Of a stretch of 64,000 bases of DNA, positions 35,401-46,839 are shown piece by piece. Below the pieces are notes generated by a model, which searched no databases, had not been told where the DNA came from, and worked only from the letters and a program-made list of their open reading frames with translations. Origin of the DNA: Zea mays (lineage: Eukaryota > Streptophyta > Magnoliopsida > Poales > Poaceae). Both the position numbers and the translations under genes were made by a program. The stretch spans positions 200,524,566 to 200,588,565 of the forward strand of contig NC_050096.1 of the NCBI RefSeq assembly GCF_902167145.1, in the 5' to 3' direction. Within the stretch, counting starts at the first letter, position 1. Every line of letters starts with the position of its first letter.

Positions 35401-37099
35401 GTTTTACTGGTGTGGAGAAAAAATGAACCAAGAAATAAGATTAGGCCTGTTTGGAGAGGAGCCTACGGCGCCGCAGCCCGCCACACCTGCGGCGGCCGAT
35501 TTGGGCGCCACACCCGCGGCGGCCGGAGTGTGGCGCGGTGTGGCGCCCGAGGCAGCCCACCAAACAGGCCATATATGCACAGCCTTAACTGGTGAAAATT
35601 CTGCCTAGCTGACCTGAGCGGCTAGGCGAGCGGCCAGGCTGCAACAAATCACGCCTGTGTAGACCTGAGCGGACAGGCTGGAAAGAAAGCCACCAATCAT
35701 ACCTGTGTAGACGAGTTTCCCTCCACACGTTATTTCCTGCCTTATGTCTGTAGGGCGAGTGCATTATCTATCTCCATAATTTTAGCCGAGGTGGATCCCT
35801 AGCTCTTGTTTCCTTGAATGTGTGGATCTCTTTCCTTCCTAAATTTCTCCATTGATGGAAGGTGTAAATTGACAGTGCCCTCACCGGCTACAAATGGAGC
35901 ATGACCCATTGTATGTCCTTGAACCTGCTTGTTTCTTGGTGGGTTCAGTCCTCTAATCCTGACAACAGAAGATTTCCTATACGATGCAGTCCTTGCGCTT
36001 GGTCCCCGGAAACTCCGCTCTGACCCCATTGTAGTAGGCTCAGCTCCCACATCTTCATTTTCCCAACCAGGTGATGGTGTGCTGACCTGCCAAGCTCCGG
36101 AGTCACCCCATTGCTAGAAGCAGTCTCCCATATCATATGATCGGAAGGAGACACTGTACTTGAACAAAGCAACTAGGTGGTTGTGATAGTTTGTCGCTGG
36201 ATCCCACAACGACTTCACTCACTTGAGCTGCACCAAGGTTCTTGACAGTGGGGCATCCACAGACACAGAGTGGCACCTCATGTCCACACCCCCAGTTTCT
36301 ATCTGCTCTCCCTCTTTTCACGCCTCCAGAATTTGTCACCTATCACAACAGCTTCTCAGGTAATTGTGTTGAATTTGTGATCTATTTTATGTTTCTTGTG
36401 ATTTTTATTCCCTTGACTATGCGAGGCACCATTTATATTCCCTTGACTATTCGCTGGATGATAGGCGATGTGTGCCTTCCGTTCCGCCCGCCCACCACGC
36501 TGTGGTCGCGTGGTCGTGGACGTGTCGGTGCTATTCCATCGTCGTCATGCTGGTTTTCATGCGCTGCTACAAGCAGAGTACAATTCACGTTTGCTTTTTT
36601 CCTGCGCCTCGGTCGCGGGGGCACCACGGTCATGAACGCACGAGCACGACGAAGAGAGATAGATAGACATTTTCTTGTATAGATGCTCGATCGAATTTTC
36701 CTCCGTTCTGTATATATTTCTGCTTGCTTGCTATTGTGTCATCTCGATAAGTCAATTGAGCTTGCGCGCGCGTGTTTCACGATTTCGTTATGGGCACGTG
36801 GTCGAGCGAGCAACAATATTTGAGTTGAGAAGAATATAGGATATCCGTGTCAACTAACCACACCATTTTTGAGCTAATGGTACATTCTCCCCGAATATTT
36901 TTTGGATCACACACCGCTTACCTACTCTACTCTTGTCCGTCCGTACCTATTTGTTCTCGTAAAGATTGAAGCAATCATGTGTCATTTTTTTATTTGTCCA
37001 CTGTTAGTTCAGAGATGGCTCCATGATTTATTTTATTAATTTATTATGCATCTAACAATTTTTTATGCATGTTGGCTTACTCTTTTAAATCGTCATTTA
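35401..37099. other. Helitron 2 interior, GC-rich hairpin element and unassigned DNA
   Basis: A 127-bp GC-rich inverted-repeat element is at 35444-35570 (GGCCTGTTTGG to CCAAACAGGCC). The remaining sequence has no recognised exon. A short tandem duplication with TATTCCCTTGACTAT occurs at about 36404-36450. Open frames near 36240-36680 carry no family signature. Confidence 0.45.
35444..35570. mobile_element. Small GC-rich inverted-repeat element (MITE-like)
   Basis: The terminal repeats GGCCTGTTTGG and CCAAACAGGCC are perfect, and the interior is rich in GCGGCGG and GCGCC. The flanking trinucleotides are TTA and ATA, so a target duplication is not proved. The ends resemble Tourist-type MITEs. 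Confidence 0.5.
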
Positions 37100-38998
37100 T
37101 TTTTTTCACTAACATGGCACAGCATGGACACTAACCTATCTTACCTTATGAATGTAGACTTTTGTCCCGCGAGAATGAAATCTCTATTTGTAGGCTTGTG
37201 TCATACCAAGCCAAAAAAATCGGTGGCAACCGCAATAGTTCCGGAAGGTATTATAATTTTCGTAGTTCTGTATGGATCAATTTGTATTTTTTATGATAAC
37301 TAATTTTAGTTTTATCTCACGATTGTTTGCTCTAGACTATATTTGCACGCAGGGTGATCTTGCCCTCATCGATTTTATTAAGGAAATTCCTTGTGAACCA
37401 AGGGTAGAAGTCGTGCTTATTGATGATGCCTTTGTTGAAAGGAAGTCGATGGAATGTTTATTTCAGCCGAATGCATATCTAGGTGACGAGGTAATTCATG
37501 CTTAGTTTTTAATTTTAGCGACCTTGTTATGTATAAGTTTTTTTACTCACCCTGGTACTTTTAACCACGGGAAAATATCCTATGCAATCACTTATCCTGG
37601 TGCAAGCATGCAATCAAGCGATCTGGTGCATCCGATCTAGATCTAATGATGACTGTTATTTTATATTTAACCCCTTCCACCTAAAACATAGTACCTATTT
37701 TACTTTTAACCCCTTCCATATGAAACCGTTGGATCTAGATTGGATGCTCTGGATAGTTTGATTGCACGCTTGCACCAAAATGAGTGATTGCACAGGATAT
37801 GTCCTCTTTAACCACAACTTACACACTTGCAGGTTATAGACTATTACATAAATTTAATAAAAGCTCAAAAGCATCTAAAGTGTCGATCTGGAGGTCGTGT
37901 CCACATAGAAAATGATTTCCAGTTCAATTTCCTGAAGCGAGATGGTGATGTTGAAATTAAAACAGAGGAGCTATATCCAATTAAAGACATGACACAAATA
38001 TGTAGCGCTGAACGAAGGGTTTTACTTTACCTAGACAATGACATGTTACATTTGAGTTTGCAATCTAAACAAAATAGTTAGTGTTTACATGTATTTTATT
38101 GTTATGTAGTATTTATAATTATTTTGTAGGTGTTTATTCTGATAAACATCCGAGAGACGCATTGGTATCTTGTCGTGATCAATGCAAGAAATATGGAGAT
38201 ACAAGTGCTCGATTCACTTGATACTTCACAAGACCGCAAAGACCTCACTGACTCTGTGAGTATGCACAAGCTAATTACTAATTCACTATTAACTTATCCC
38301 AATCTCTGATTTTGTTTTACAATATATAAAGATTAAAGGGCTTTAAAGATAAATTGATATGATATCTCAACGTAAGGAGTTAAAAGACCACAGGTGGCCA
38401 AACCTCCAAGTTGCTTCTCGGCCGCTCAAAGAAATAGAAATGACATATGCAAAGCAGACAGATAGGTATAAGCACATGTCATACAAGAGGTTCACAGAAG
38501 CGATTATCATGGCCTCAAAGAAATATAAGATTGTCTACAACAAGAAACATAATGTATGGGCGAAGGATATTTTTAAGTGGGAATATACAATTCAGAATGG
38601 TGTTCCAATTGACTTCAGAGGGTATTTTCTTCGTACCACCTTCTCAGCAGTTTAAATTTTTCTATGATAATCATTGTATATAACATAGTTGGCCAAACAT
38701 TCATCTATAGGCTTAATACCAGCTACCTCGTTCTCCAAGTTATGACCATGTGAGGGAATGACAGACGAATGGAATTTATTAGGGTGAGTGTAGTACGCTC
38801 GTTTCATGTTGAAACATACATTCCGGTTACATAATACAAATTCAACGTTTTGTTCTCTGCTGTCTTTGTGTGTAGGATGCAAAGATTATTCGAAGGAACT
38901 TTGTGATTGATCTGTTAAGTTATGAGGACAATTCGTGTCGATATATCATCCCTGCAAACATACAACAACGACTTATCGATATCGCTAAAAAGGATTAG
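37100..38998 (+). pseudogene. Captured Ulp1-type (C48) protease gene fragment
   Basis: Exon-like blocks run from about 37105 to a stop TAG at 38996-38998. They include a segment with VLIDDAFVERKSMECLF, a block at about 37830-38080, and a block at about 38129-38257 with NIRETHWYLVVINARNMEIQ followed by VLDSLDTSQD. The latter is the His (THWYL) and Asp (LDS) part of the Ulp1 catalytic triad. The Cys-containing segment expected further on (normally DGVSCG-like) is replaced by unrelated sequence, so an active protease is unlikely. Ulp1-like proteins cleave SUMO or are carried by plant MULEs. It could derive from a MULE rather than from a host SUMO protease. Confidence 0.65.
37569..37806. mobile_element. 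Mutator-type MITE, 238 bp
   Basis: An exact 9-bp target duplication TTTAACCAC (37560-37568 and 37807-37815) flanks it. The inverted ends share AAAATATCCTATGCAATCACT on the left with the reverse complement of AGTGATTGCACAGGATATGT on the right. GTGCAAGC and GCTTGCAC pair further in. It sits in an intron of the Ulp1-like fragment. Confidence 0.8.
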
Positions 38999-39186
38999 AT
39001 TAGTGTATGGTTGTCGACATATTTGTCCGTCATTACAAAAATCTAAACTAACTCTTTAGAAATAATGTGTGATATTGATAATGTTTACCACACGGAATTT
39101 TACATATCATAGTGATATTTGTCGTTCTGTTTATATGTTTCATACAATTTTTTTACTTCCGTCGCAACGCATGGGCACTCACCTAG

Positions 39187-39880
39187 TAAATAAATAAATC
39201 CCCAACTCCCTCCCACTGTCCCACACCGCCGTACGGCAGCTCCTCTGCTCCCTTCCTTCTCCATCCTCCATGACTCCATCTATTCAAAAGAATAGGCCGA
39301 CTTGACGACTTCAAGTCTTCAACATACTGAGTCGCGACTAAATCTGGCAGGGCATCGTCGCTATGAAGCTTTCTCAGTCCTTACCCCTCTATGGATGAAA
39401 AATAACTCAAATGAGGTCCAAATCTGTTGGAAACGTTTATAACTTTATATAGAGGTAGGACATGTCGTCCCTTAGGCTATCTCCAGGAGCTTATCTATAT
39501 CTATACCCATATTTAAACTTCAGTACAGTTTAGAGTGTAAAACAATGATTTTAGATAAATTTTAGGTAGACTACTGTAAACAGTCTTAGACAACAGAGTG
39601 CTAGCCAGGCAATAGGGGATTTACCTAGACGTGTTTTCTGAGCAGTTACGTTCAACGGCTGACGTGTGGACCGGACCAGACCACGACTTATGCCACACGT
39701 TAGCCAGTCAGCTGTAGCTATGTCCATAAAGGTAACCACAAAGAATCCGTCAGCTGTAGTTATGTTCATAACGGTAACCACAAAGGATCCTGTCAGAGTC
39801 CTACCCATAGTGCCACAAGGATTCTATGAAAAAGTTTTTGGTACTAAAATATATAAAAAACGAAAAAGTTACGCATGTCA
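39187..39880. other. Sequence right of Helitron 2, CT-rich leader-like start
   Basis: The first 100 bases (TAAATAAATAAATCCCC then CT-rich) read like a 5' leader and would join to the promoter block at 11150-11236 if both Helitrons were removed. No coding exon follows. AT-rich MITE-like DNA is present at about 39470-39600. A TATA-like AAAATATATAAAA at about 39846 could serve the 14-3-3 gene. Confidence 0.45.
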
Positions 39881-41350
39881 TCTGCTTTCCCACCAGACAC
39901 CAGTGAAGTGAGACTGCGGATGGGCCCTCTCGGCCCAAACGCCGACGGCATTGGCGCGTTGACCGCACGACCTGCCGATTCCTTCGAGCGATATAGGGCG
40001 CCCCCGTCCACACCACCCCTCGTCTCCGCCCTAGCGCCACTGAGCCACTCGACGTCGAGATCGAGACGACCCGAGTCCGCCGCGCCCGTGCACCACCGAC
40101 CGTCGAACTCCCGAAAGGTTAGTGTTAGAGGGCCCCCTCAATTCCTTTTATGCTCCTGTTACTATCGTTTGATGTCGCCATACTGATGTGGGGGATGCGA
40201 GCGGCGACGATTTCCCCCGGGTTTTATTTGAATTTTTCGGGCAATGCTACGTGAAGCGGTTAGATCTGCTTGTCGCTGGTGTAGTAGGGGTTTCTCGTTC
40301 GGTTCCGATCCGCGAGATCTGTGAACCCGACCGTGTCGGGGCGCATAGATCCGCCCGATTAGGCTGGCATTGTTGCGCGTAAACTCGAGATCTTTTCTGT
40401 CACCCGTTTTCTCCATTTGGTCAGAGGAGATTACTCGGGATAATGTATTGATTACTTTTGGGTAGGCGAGTTCGTTGATCATTTCGATTTGACCGGCCCA
40501 GTACTCGAAATCTGATGTAGTTGTACACCTGCCCTATGATTTCTGGAACTAGGTCGCGCTCGTCCTGATGCTACAGCCTACACGGTTGTAAGTGATTTTC
40601 CGCGTAGGCTTTGTTTGAATTCCCACCGATCCAGCTCAATCCATATGTAAACTCCAACGCACGGATTGGGATGGATACATGGGCATCCAAACAAGGTCTT
40701 ACTGAAACGTTTCGCCCTTGGGAGCCTTTGGGAGCTGATGGCTTTACGATATTGTGTAAAATTGTTAATCTGGTACTGGAATAGGGAGTAATATGCTTAT
40801 GTTGGTAGTGGTGTAGTTTGGTTCTTGTGTTGCAGTGTCCTCGAGGTAATAGCTGTTGTCATGGTTATATCTGGTTGGCTTGTTGTTGCACCTTTTTGTT
40901 ATGCTGTATTGTATGTACTATGTAGTATCAGATCATAATATTCAATGTTTTGTCGTGTTCACATGGATGGACATCGCAACAAACTGATAAATGATACTAG
41001 GCCGTATTTTGGGGATTTATGTAGTTATAGCGAAATCTAGGGATCCCCAAATTAAAATGTTATTATAACTTAATACATTTTTGTTGGAACAATTGTACAA
41101 TGTTCTGGATATTTCCTCAAAGATTTTGTAGGCATGTTTATGTGGTCACATCACTTGTATTTTATTCTTATGTACTGTAAGTGAGCTAGAATTCTGTGAA
41201 GATCTCAATTAGATACTCATTTCCCTTCCTCATGTAGTCATGTTGTTATTTTGTTTAGATGATGCAGTTTCTATTGGCTCTTGACATTACCTCATCAGAG
41301 TTTTTTTTTCTGGGCTATTGCAGTAACTCTATTTCTTGATCAACATCAAC
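39881..41350 (+). other. 5' untranslated exon and first intron of the 14-3-3 gene
   Basis: A GC-rich leader ends at donor GAAAG/GTTAGTG (exon end 40117). The intron runs from 40118 to the acceptor TTGCAG at 41323. A 27-base second leader piece precedes the ATG at 41351. A Tourist-like remnant (GGCTTTGTTTGAATTCCC to CATCCAAACAAGG) lies at about 40608-40699. A long leader intron is usual for plant 14-3-3 genes. Confidence 0.6.
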
Positions 41351-43061
41351 ATGTCGCGGGAGGATAATGTTTACATGGCCAAGCTGGCTGAGCAAGCAGA
41401 ACGGTACGAGGAAATGGTTGAGTACATGGAGAAGGTGGCTAAGACCGTAGATGTGGAAGAGCTCACCGTTGAGGAGCGGAACCTCTTATCTGTTGCCTAC
41501 AAGAACGTAATTGGGGCCCGCCGTGCCTCATGGCGCATTATCTCCTCCATCGAGCATAAGGAGGAGTCCCGTAAGAATGAGGAACATGTTATTCAGATCA
41601 AGGAGTACCGTGGCAAGATTGAGGCTGAATTGAGCAACATTTGTGATGGTATCCTGAAGTTGATCGACTCTCACCTTGTGCCTTCCTCCACTGCTGCAGA
41701 GTCGAAGGTGTTTTACCTCAAGATGAAGGGAGATTATCACAGGTTAGGAAGTGGAACATTATATTGTTAGGTTAATCTATATATAGTCTGTAATAATATT
41801 TCTAATTTGGTGCACTTTTTATTTTTTGTTTTTCGATTGGAAGGTACCTTGCTGAGTTTAAGACTGGTGCTGAGAGGAAGGAAGCTGCAGAGAGTACAAT
41901 GATAGCTTATAAGGCAGCTCAGGTTGGTTCATGTTTTCATTGGCCATAACAACCTTGTATTTGATTATTGCTTAACTACTTTTAGTCAATAGTGGATATA
42001 TTTTCCCTTAAGCACTGCAATTCAATATCTTTTAAAAAATGTCTGCCTTATACTTGTAGGATATTGCGTTGGCGGAACTGGCATCTACTCATCCCATAAG
42101 ACTTGGACTTGCACTTAACTTCTCAGTTTTCTATTACGAGATTCTGAACTCTCCAGACAAAGCTTGCAACCTTGCCAGGCAGGTAGGTATCACATTTGTC
42201 TTTCTATTTGCTGTTGTAGCTTTCTGAGTTGTAACTGTCTTTTGTGTTGCTTGTTTGAATCTGGGCTGAAAGAAAAGGTGCAAAATTGAATGTGAATTGG
42301 TCTTCCAAAACTAAAACACAGGAATTTTACTGTTTCATTGCAAGTATTATTAGATCCTTCTGTTACTTTCATCAGAGCAACTGGATGACTCTGCTGGTTC
42401 TATATGATTACTCATATGGGCTTTAGTTTCAAGTGGATTGCGGATTTCTTTTGTTTCAGTTCACTGTTGGACATCTGGGCATAATTGCATTGTTGGCTAC
42501 GATATGTGCCTCTCTTCATGCTTTGGTGATGAGCATTTTTGGCACTTTTTGCCGCACGAACCAATACCTTATCTAGCAGTGGCAGCAGTAATTCATCGCC
42601 ATACCTTTCTTATTAATATTATTGTTGTGTTGGTATGTTGATCTAGAAGAATCACATGGTATTTGTTGTTGACTGAGAAAGCTGATGATCATATGCTAGA
42701 CAGCATGAATGCATGATGTGTACAATCTGAGGAGCGATTTTTTTATGGCACATGTGAATTTTATTCCTGATCAACTATTCTTTGCAGGCGTTTGATGAGG
42801 CTATTTCTCAGTTGGATACGCTTGGCGAGGATTCATACAAAGATAGCACCTTGATCATGCAGCTCCTGAGGGACAACCTAACCCTATGGACCGCTGACAG
42901 CACAACGGTATCTCCTCGCTGCTCAATTTAGCATGTTTGTATGATACATTATTCATACTCACGGATCTAGAGTAATATTATGAAATTTTCCTTGGTGGCA
43001 GGAGGACGGCATCGAGGAGGGCAATGAGGCCTCGAAGGGTGATGCTGGTGAGGGTCAGTAG
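41351..43061 (+). CDS. 14-3-3 protein (GF14, non-epsilon type), 257 aa
   Basis: Exons: 41351-41742, 41844-41922, 42060-42182, 42788-42907 and 43002-43061, all GT-AG and in phase, 774 nt in total with the stop TAG. The protein starts [20 protein letters not shown] and has the family signatures [11 protein letters not shown] and [19 protein letters not shown]. The phosphopeptide-binding residues are present in their motifs ([20 protein letters not shown]). It ends in an acidic tail, GDAGEGQ. Length and intron pattern match plant non-epsilon GF14 proteins such as rice GF14c. It binds phosphoserine motifs as a dimer and regulates H+-ATPase, nitrate reductase and florigen-type complexes. It appears intact and functional. 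In-frame TTG codons upstream are not starts. Confidence 0.93.
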
Positions 43062-43325
43062 TCTGGTAAAACCTCGATTGATGGTTCGGCATGTTTTTGA
43101 AGTCTACTGTGTTGGAAACCATGTTCTAATAGAAGGCGTCTCCCGCTCCATGCATTCCAAGATTCTGTCCTCCCCCTCCCTCCCCCCATGTTGTAGGCTG
43201 GTAGTGGTCAAATTAGTTGGCCCTGGGTCCATTTGGACTGATGTATTGTTTACTGCTATTGAAGTCATTCGTTCTCGTTTTGCTCTTGCAGTGGATCGCT
43301 ATAGCCTTGTGTTTTCAATCTTTTA
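43062..43325 (+). other. 3' untranslated region of the 14-3-3 gene
   Basis: This runs from the stop to the MITE at 43326. No coding sequence. The MITE lies immediately after a likely transcript end. Confidence 0.6.
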
Positions 43326-43688
43326 GGGCCTGTTTGGGAATGCAGTTTCAAAATACTGTAATTTTGAGATACCATAGTTTATAATTGTACATGACATAAA
43401 TACTACGGTATTGCTTTACCACAATAAAACTATAGTATTGCTCAAAACCGAGATCTGTTTGGTTCTATTGGAAAAACAAAGTATATGTAGAGAGAAGAGA
43501 AGAAAACTGAGGTCCTGAGTGGAGTTTCGAAAACTCCAAAAATACCACAGTTTTGGGTAAACCATGGTATTTAAAACTGAGTTTTGACTAGACAAACTAA
43601 ACATCTTTTGAGTTCTATTACTATAGTATCATCAAATATCATAGTATTGTTTCAAAACTGCAAAAATACTATAATTTCAAACAGGGCC
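43326..43688. mobile_element. Tourist-like MITE, 363 bp
   Basis: The terminal repeats are GGGCCTGTTTGGGAATGCAG and (reverse) CAAACAGGGCC, with TTA target duplications at 43323-43325 and 43689-43691. It has internal TTTCAAAACTGCA-type inverted sequences. Confidence 0.8.
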
Positions 43689-43691
43689 TTA

Positions 43692-44398
43692 CTAGTTTCC
43701 TAACATGCTAGCGTGTTTTTTTTGTCTGACCAGCCAAATAGCAGCATCGGCACACTTACCCTCAAACCCAGAGTTTAGCAACCTATATTTAACCGTAGCT
43801 AGTCTATAGTTAATTTTTTTTTATCAGTAGCCTATAGTTAATCTAGGAAATGCCACAGAAGCAAAGCATGTGCGGAGCTGGTTGACCCTTTCCTCATGAA
43901 GGGTTTGTGCCGTGCTGGTTAGCCTTTCCTGAGAAAACTGACCCTGTTTTATCCCAGTAGACAAGTCTTAAAGAAAAATGAACTAATTTTCCAAAAGATT
44001 TTAATTTTTTAAAGGTTCCATTTGTTTTCTTTTATTTTGAGGAATTAGAATCTTACTAATAGAATAAGCTATTTTTTTAGAACATGACATTCCACCACTT
44101 TCCAAAGTTATCATATAATCTTATCTTAAATTTATGGGATGAGCGATGCAAATTGATTTTATACATTTACATGCTATTTTTCCGATGTACAACTTATAGT
44201 AAACCCTTCTACTTGCTTCGCTATAACATGAATGTAGTATATAACTATCTCTCTCATATGATTTAAGATATTATATAAAAATATTACATATATAAATATA
44301 AAAACTTAATTAGTTTTGTTTAAATTGTAATTATTAAAATGGAATTCATTTCCGACGAAACAAACGGGGCCTCAGGGAAAATGAACTAATTTCTCTTA
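43692..44398. other. AT-rich DNA with a diverged relative of the next MITE
   Basis: From about 43975 to 44375 the sequence shares GACATTCCACCACTTTCCAAAG and neighbouring blocks with the MITE at 44399-44760, and ends ACAAACGGGGCC. It is probably an older copy of the same family. I could not fix its target duplication. Confidence 0.5.
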
Positions 44399-44760
44399 CG
44401 GGACGTTTGGATCCCTTCATTTTAGAGGAAATAGAATTCACTCAATAAAATAACTTATTTAGTTTGAAATTTGACATTCCACCACTTTTCAAAGTTCAGA
44501 TATAAGTTTATCTCAAATTCATGAGGTGGAGGGTGGGAAATGATTTTATGCATTAGTAAAATTGGTTTCTACTTTGTAACTTACATAACGCTTTTCGTCT
44601 CACTCCTTTATAGTAAAAATGTAGCACATAAATATCTCCGACATCTTACTAATAATAGTATATAAATATATTTTTACATAAAACCGAATTAGCTTAATTG
44701 ATATATGTCCAAATTATTATTATTAGAATGAAATTTAATTTTAATGATCCAAACGGGGCG
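44399..44760. mobile_element. Tourist-like MITE, 362 bp
   Basis: The ends are CGGGACGTTTGGATCC and GATCCAAACGGGGCG, flanked by TTA (44396-44398 and 44761-44763). It lies about 20 bases after a related, diverged copy. Confidence 0.75.
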
Positions 44761-45880
44761 TTAGGAAAATGACAATCTCTTAAAAAAATAGGGTTTCTAA
44801 ACTAGTCGGAAAACACGCAGATTTCATCAGAACGACTGCCACAATCGTAATAGTGGATTCAGGGACACACGTTTACTTTCAGATGCTAGTGTGTTGGCAT
44901 TATGATGTTACGACATGATGATTGTCAGAGAGATAATGGTTAAAAGTGTTGAAGTGTTCTAACAGTTTAATTTTTTGGATTGAATTTTGAATTGAATTGG
45001 TTAGGCTATCTGCACTCGGGTAGGATAGGAGCCAAGCTGTCGTTTCGGTGTGGCTAGATGGCTGTTCAAGTTTGGCTCGCCCATTGTATTAGCTTAAGAG
45101 TAAAGCTTGCTCGGTTTGAAGTTGGCTCTCGAGCCGCACACTAATAAATATTATTACATTATAAAATAATTTAAAAATATGTAAATGTGAAATATAAAGA
45201 CATTATTCAATATTATAAGTAAGTTAAATTATTAAATGTTATAAATTTATCATTAAAAATTAAGAAATGACTTTTTTATCCATAGAATCATCTATTTTTT
45301 TCTATTATTTTATAAATTAACTAATTTGGCACGGCTCAGCTTGTTCCTTCCTCAAAAATCAGACTTAGCTTGACTAAACTCGCGAGCCGTTTTAAATTCG
45401 AGGCGGCTCACCAGTCTCGAACCGTTTTGAGCTCGCGACCCATAGGTGCGACGACTCTCGCCAGCCCGGGTCCCGCTTCATCCATGTGTTCGCTCGAACG
45501 CGCCGGCCCGGGCGGCGGCGGAATTTTCCTCGTTACAGTTCTGTCGACGAAGAACAGTTGTTTGCTACCTAAAAACAACCAGTCGGCGATCAAAGCGGTT
45601 GGCTTTTAGCGGATTTTAAGCCTGTTTGTTTATTATAAACATGCCGGCGGTGACCGATCAATCAACCAACCAATCAATCAAAGTGCCAAACTCCGCGGCG
45701 ACCAAATCCGCGGGAACAGAACAGGTGCGGGAGGCAGATCAATCAGTCAGTGAGTCGGCAATAATAGGGATGATCACCAAACGCATTATTTAGAAAACCG
45801 CCGGGAGCTGGAAAGGGCGAGGCGAGCGGTGCCGGCGGAGGTCGACAGGGGGGCTACAGGTAGAAAGGCGACTCCGCCGC
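44761..45880. other. Intergenic DNA before the PTI1-like gene
   Basis: At about 45000-45440 there is a repeat with many GAGCC/GGCTC and CTCGCGAGCC motifs at both ends, probably an old DNA transposon, but no target duplication was found. ATCAATCAACCAACCAATCA at about 45658 is simple sequence. No gene is recognised. Confidence 0.45.
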
Positions 45881-46839
45881 TCCAGCTGAAAATGGCGAAA
45901 TGATTTGCCTTCCCCAGAACCCAGCTCAGACAGACGCCGCCCTCCGCTGCTCTGCTCTGTTCCTCTTCCTCCTTGCCCCCTGAGCAGGCGAGTTGCCAGC
46001 CCGGAAACCATTCGAACAGGCCGAGCCCGCCCGCCTCCATTGCTCGCGTGCGTCAGGTGAGGGCTTCGCTCCTTCTCGGCTTGGGTGATCCATTTTTTCA
46101 GTGCTGCGGTTTTGTGAGCTCAAACTCAAGGGGTGGGGTTGCCTGGATTGATATTTTTGGGAAACTAAATCCGGGTTTTTTGTGGGTTCAAAACTAGGGG
46201 GGTGATTGGACTCTGTCGTAAGTTCGTAACCTAACCGAATTTATGAGTTTGAGCACAGTGCTTTTAGTATCTCTCTGAATGCCTCTCTCTCACACACTAG
46301 ACATGTCATTGTGGCTCTCTGCAAATTTGTGATGTTGTTTGGACTTCGAAGAGGTCTCTGTTGGTTCATCGCATCATTGAAACCGTGCAGTAGTGTTTCA
46401 TCCCCGTAAGATTATATATCTTGTCACTGACCAGCATCAAACTGGACTAGAGAAATTGAGAGAACTTCTTTTATTCTGGTTAAAGGACTAGAATGTGGGC
46501 TGGTAGAATATACATATGTTTCTTTCCAAATTGGACAAGCTTGATTTCTTTTCGATGAAAAACAGACACAGAAGTTCCATAGCATGCAATCTTCTGTATG
46601 TGATCTGTTCTTCCTGGTTTGTTTTCTTTATTGTCTTCTGTATGTGAATAGCTAGTACTTGATAGTTTAGTGTTACCAATTTATATGTTGAAGCTTTTCC
46701 CTAAAATGTTGGGTGAAATGGCTTCTGCATGGAACTTACGAGATTTATTGATGCTTACATCAAATATGCTTGCAATTTTTTTTCCATTTGAAGAGAAGGA
46801 AGGAAAAGAAGAACTAGGAGCAGAGTTGAATAGGTCATT
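45881..46839 (+). other. 5' leader exon and intron of the PTI1-like gene
   Basis: A GC-rich leader ends at GCGTCAG/GTGAGG (exon end 46056). The next exon, which holds the start codon, probably begins after TTTGAAG at about 46795. No ATG lies in the leader exon. Confidence 0.55.

Larger units (their letters stand above)
17732..39186 (+). mobile_element. Helitron 2, about 12.5 kb plus an inserted Copia element
   Basis: The 5' end TCTCTACTACTATA fits the maize Helitron start. The 3' end CCGTCGCAACGCATGGGC followed by ACTCACCTAG fits the terminator with one deviation (CATG for CACG). The next base is T (39187). The base before the element's target would be the A at 11236, because Helitron 1 sits exactly at its 5' end. 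Cargo: a PB1-like piece, an RPB7 exon, a PATROL1-like exon, further unidentified exons, a decayed LINE and a Ulp1-type protease fragment. No Rep/helicase is seen. Pairing of these two ends is inferred from matching termini and flanking bases; an undetected nested Helitron is possible. Confidence 0.68.
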
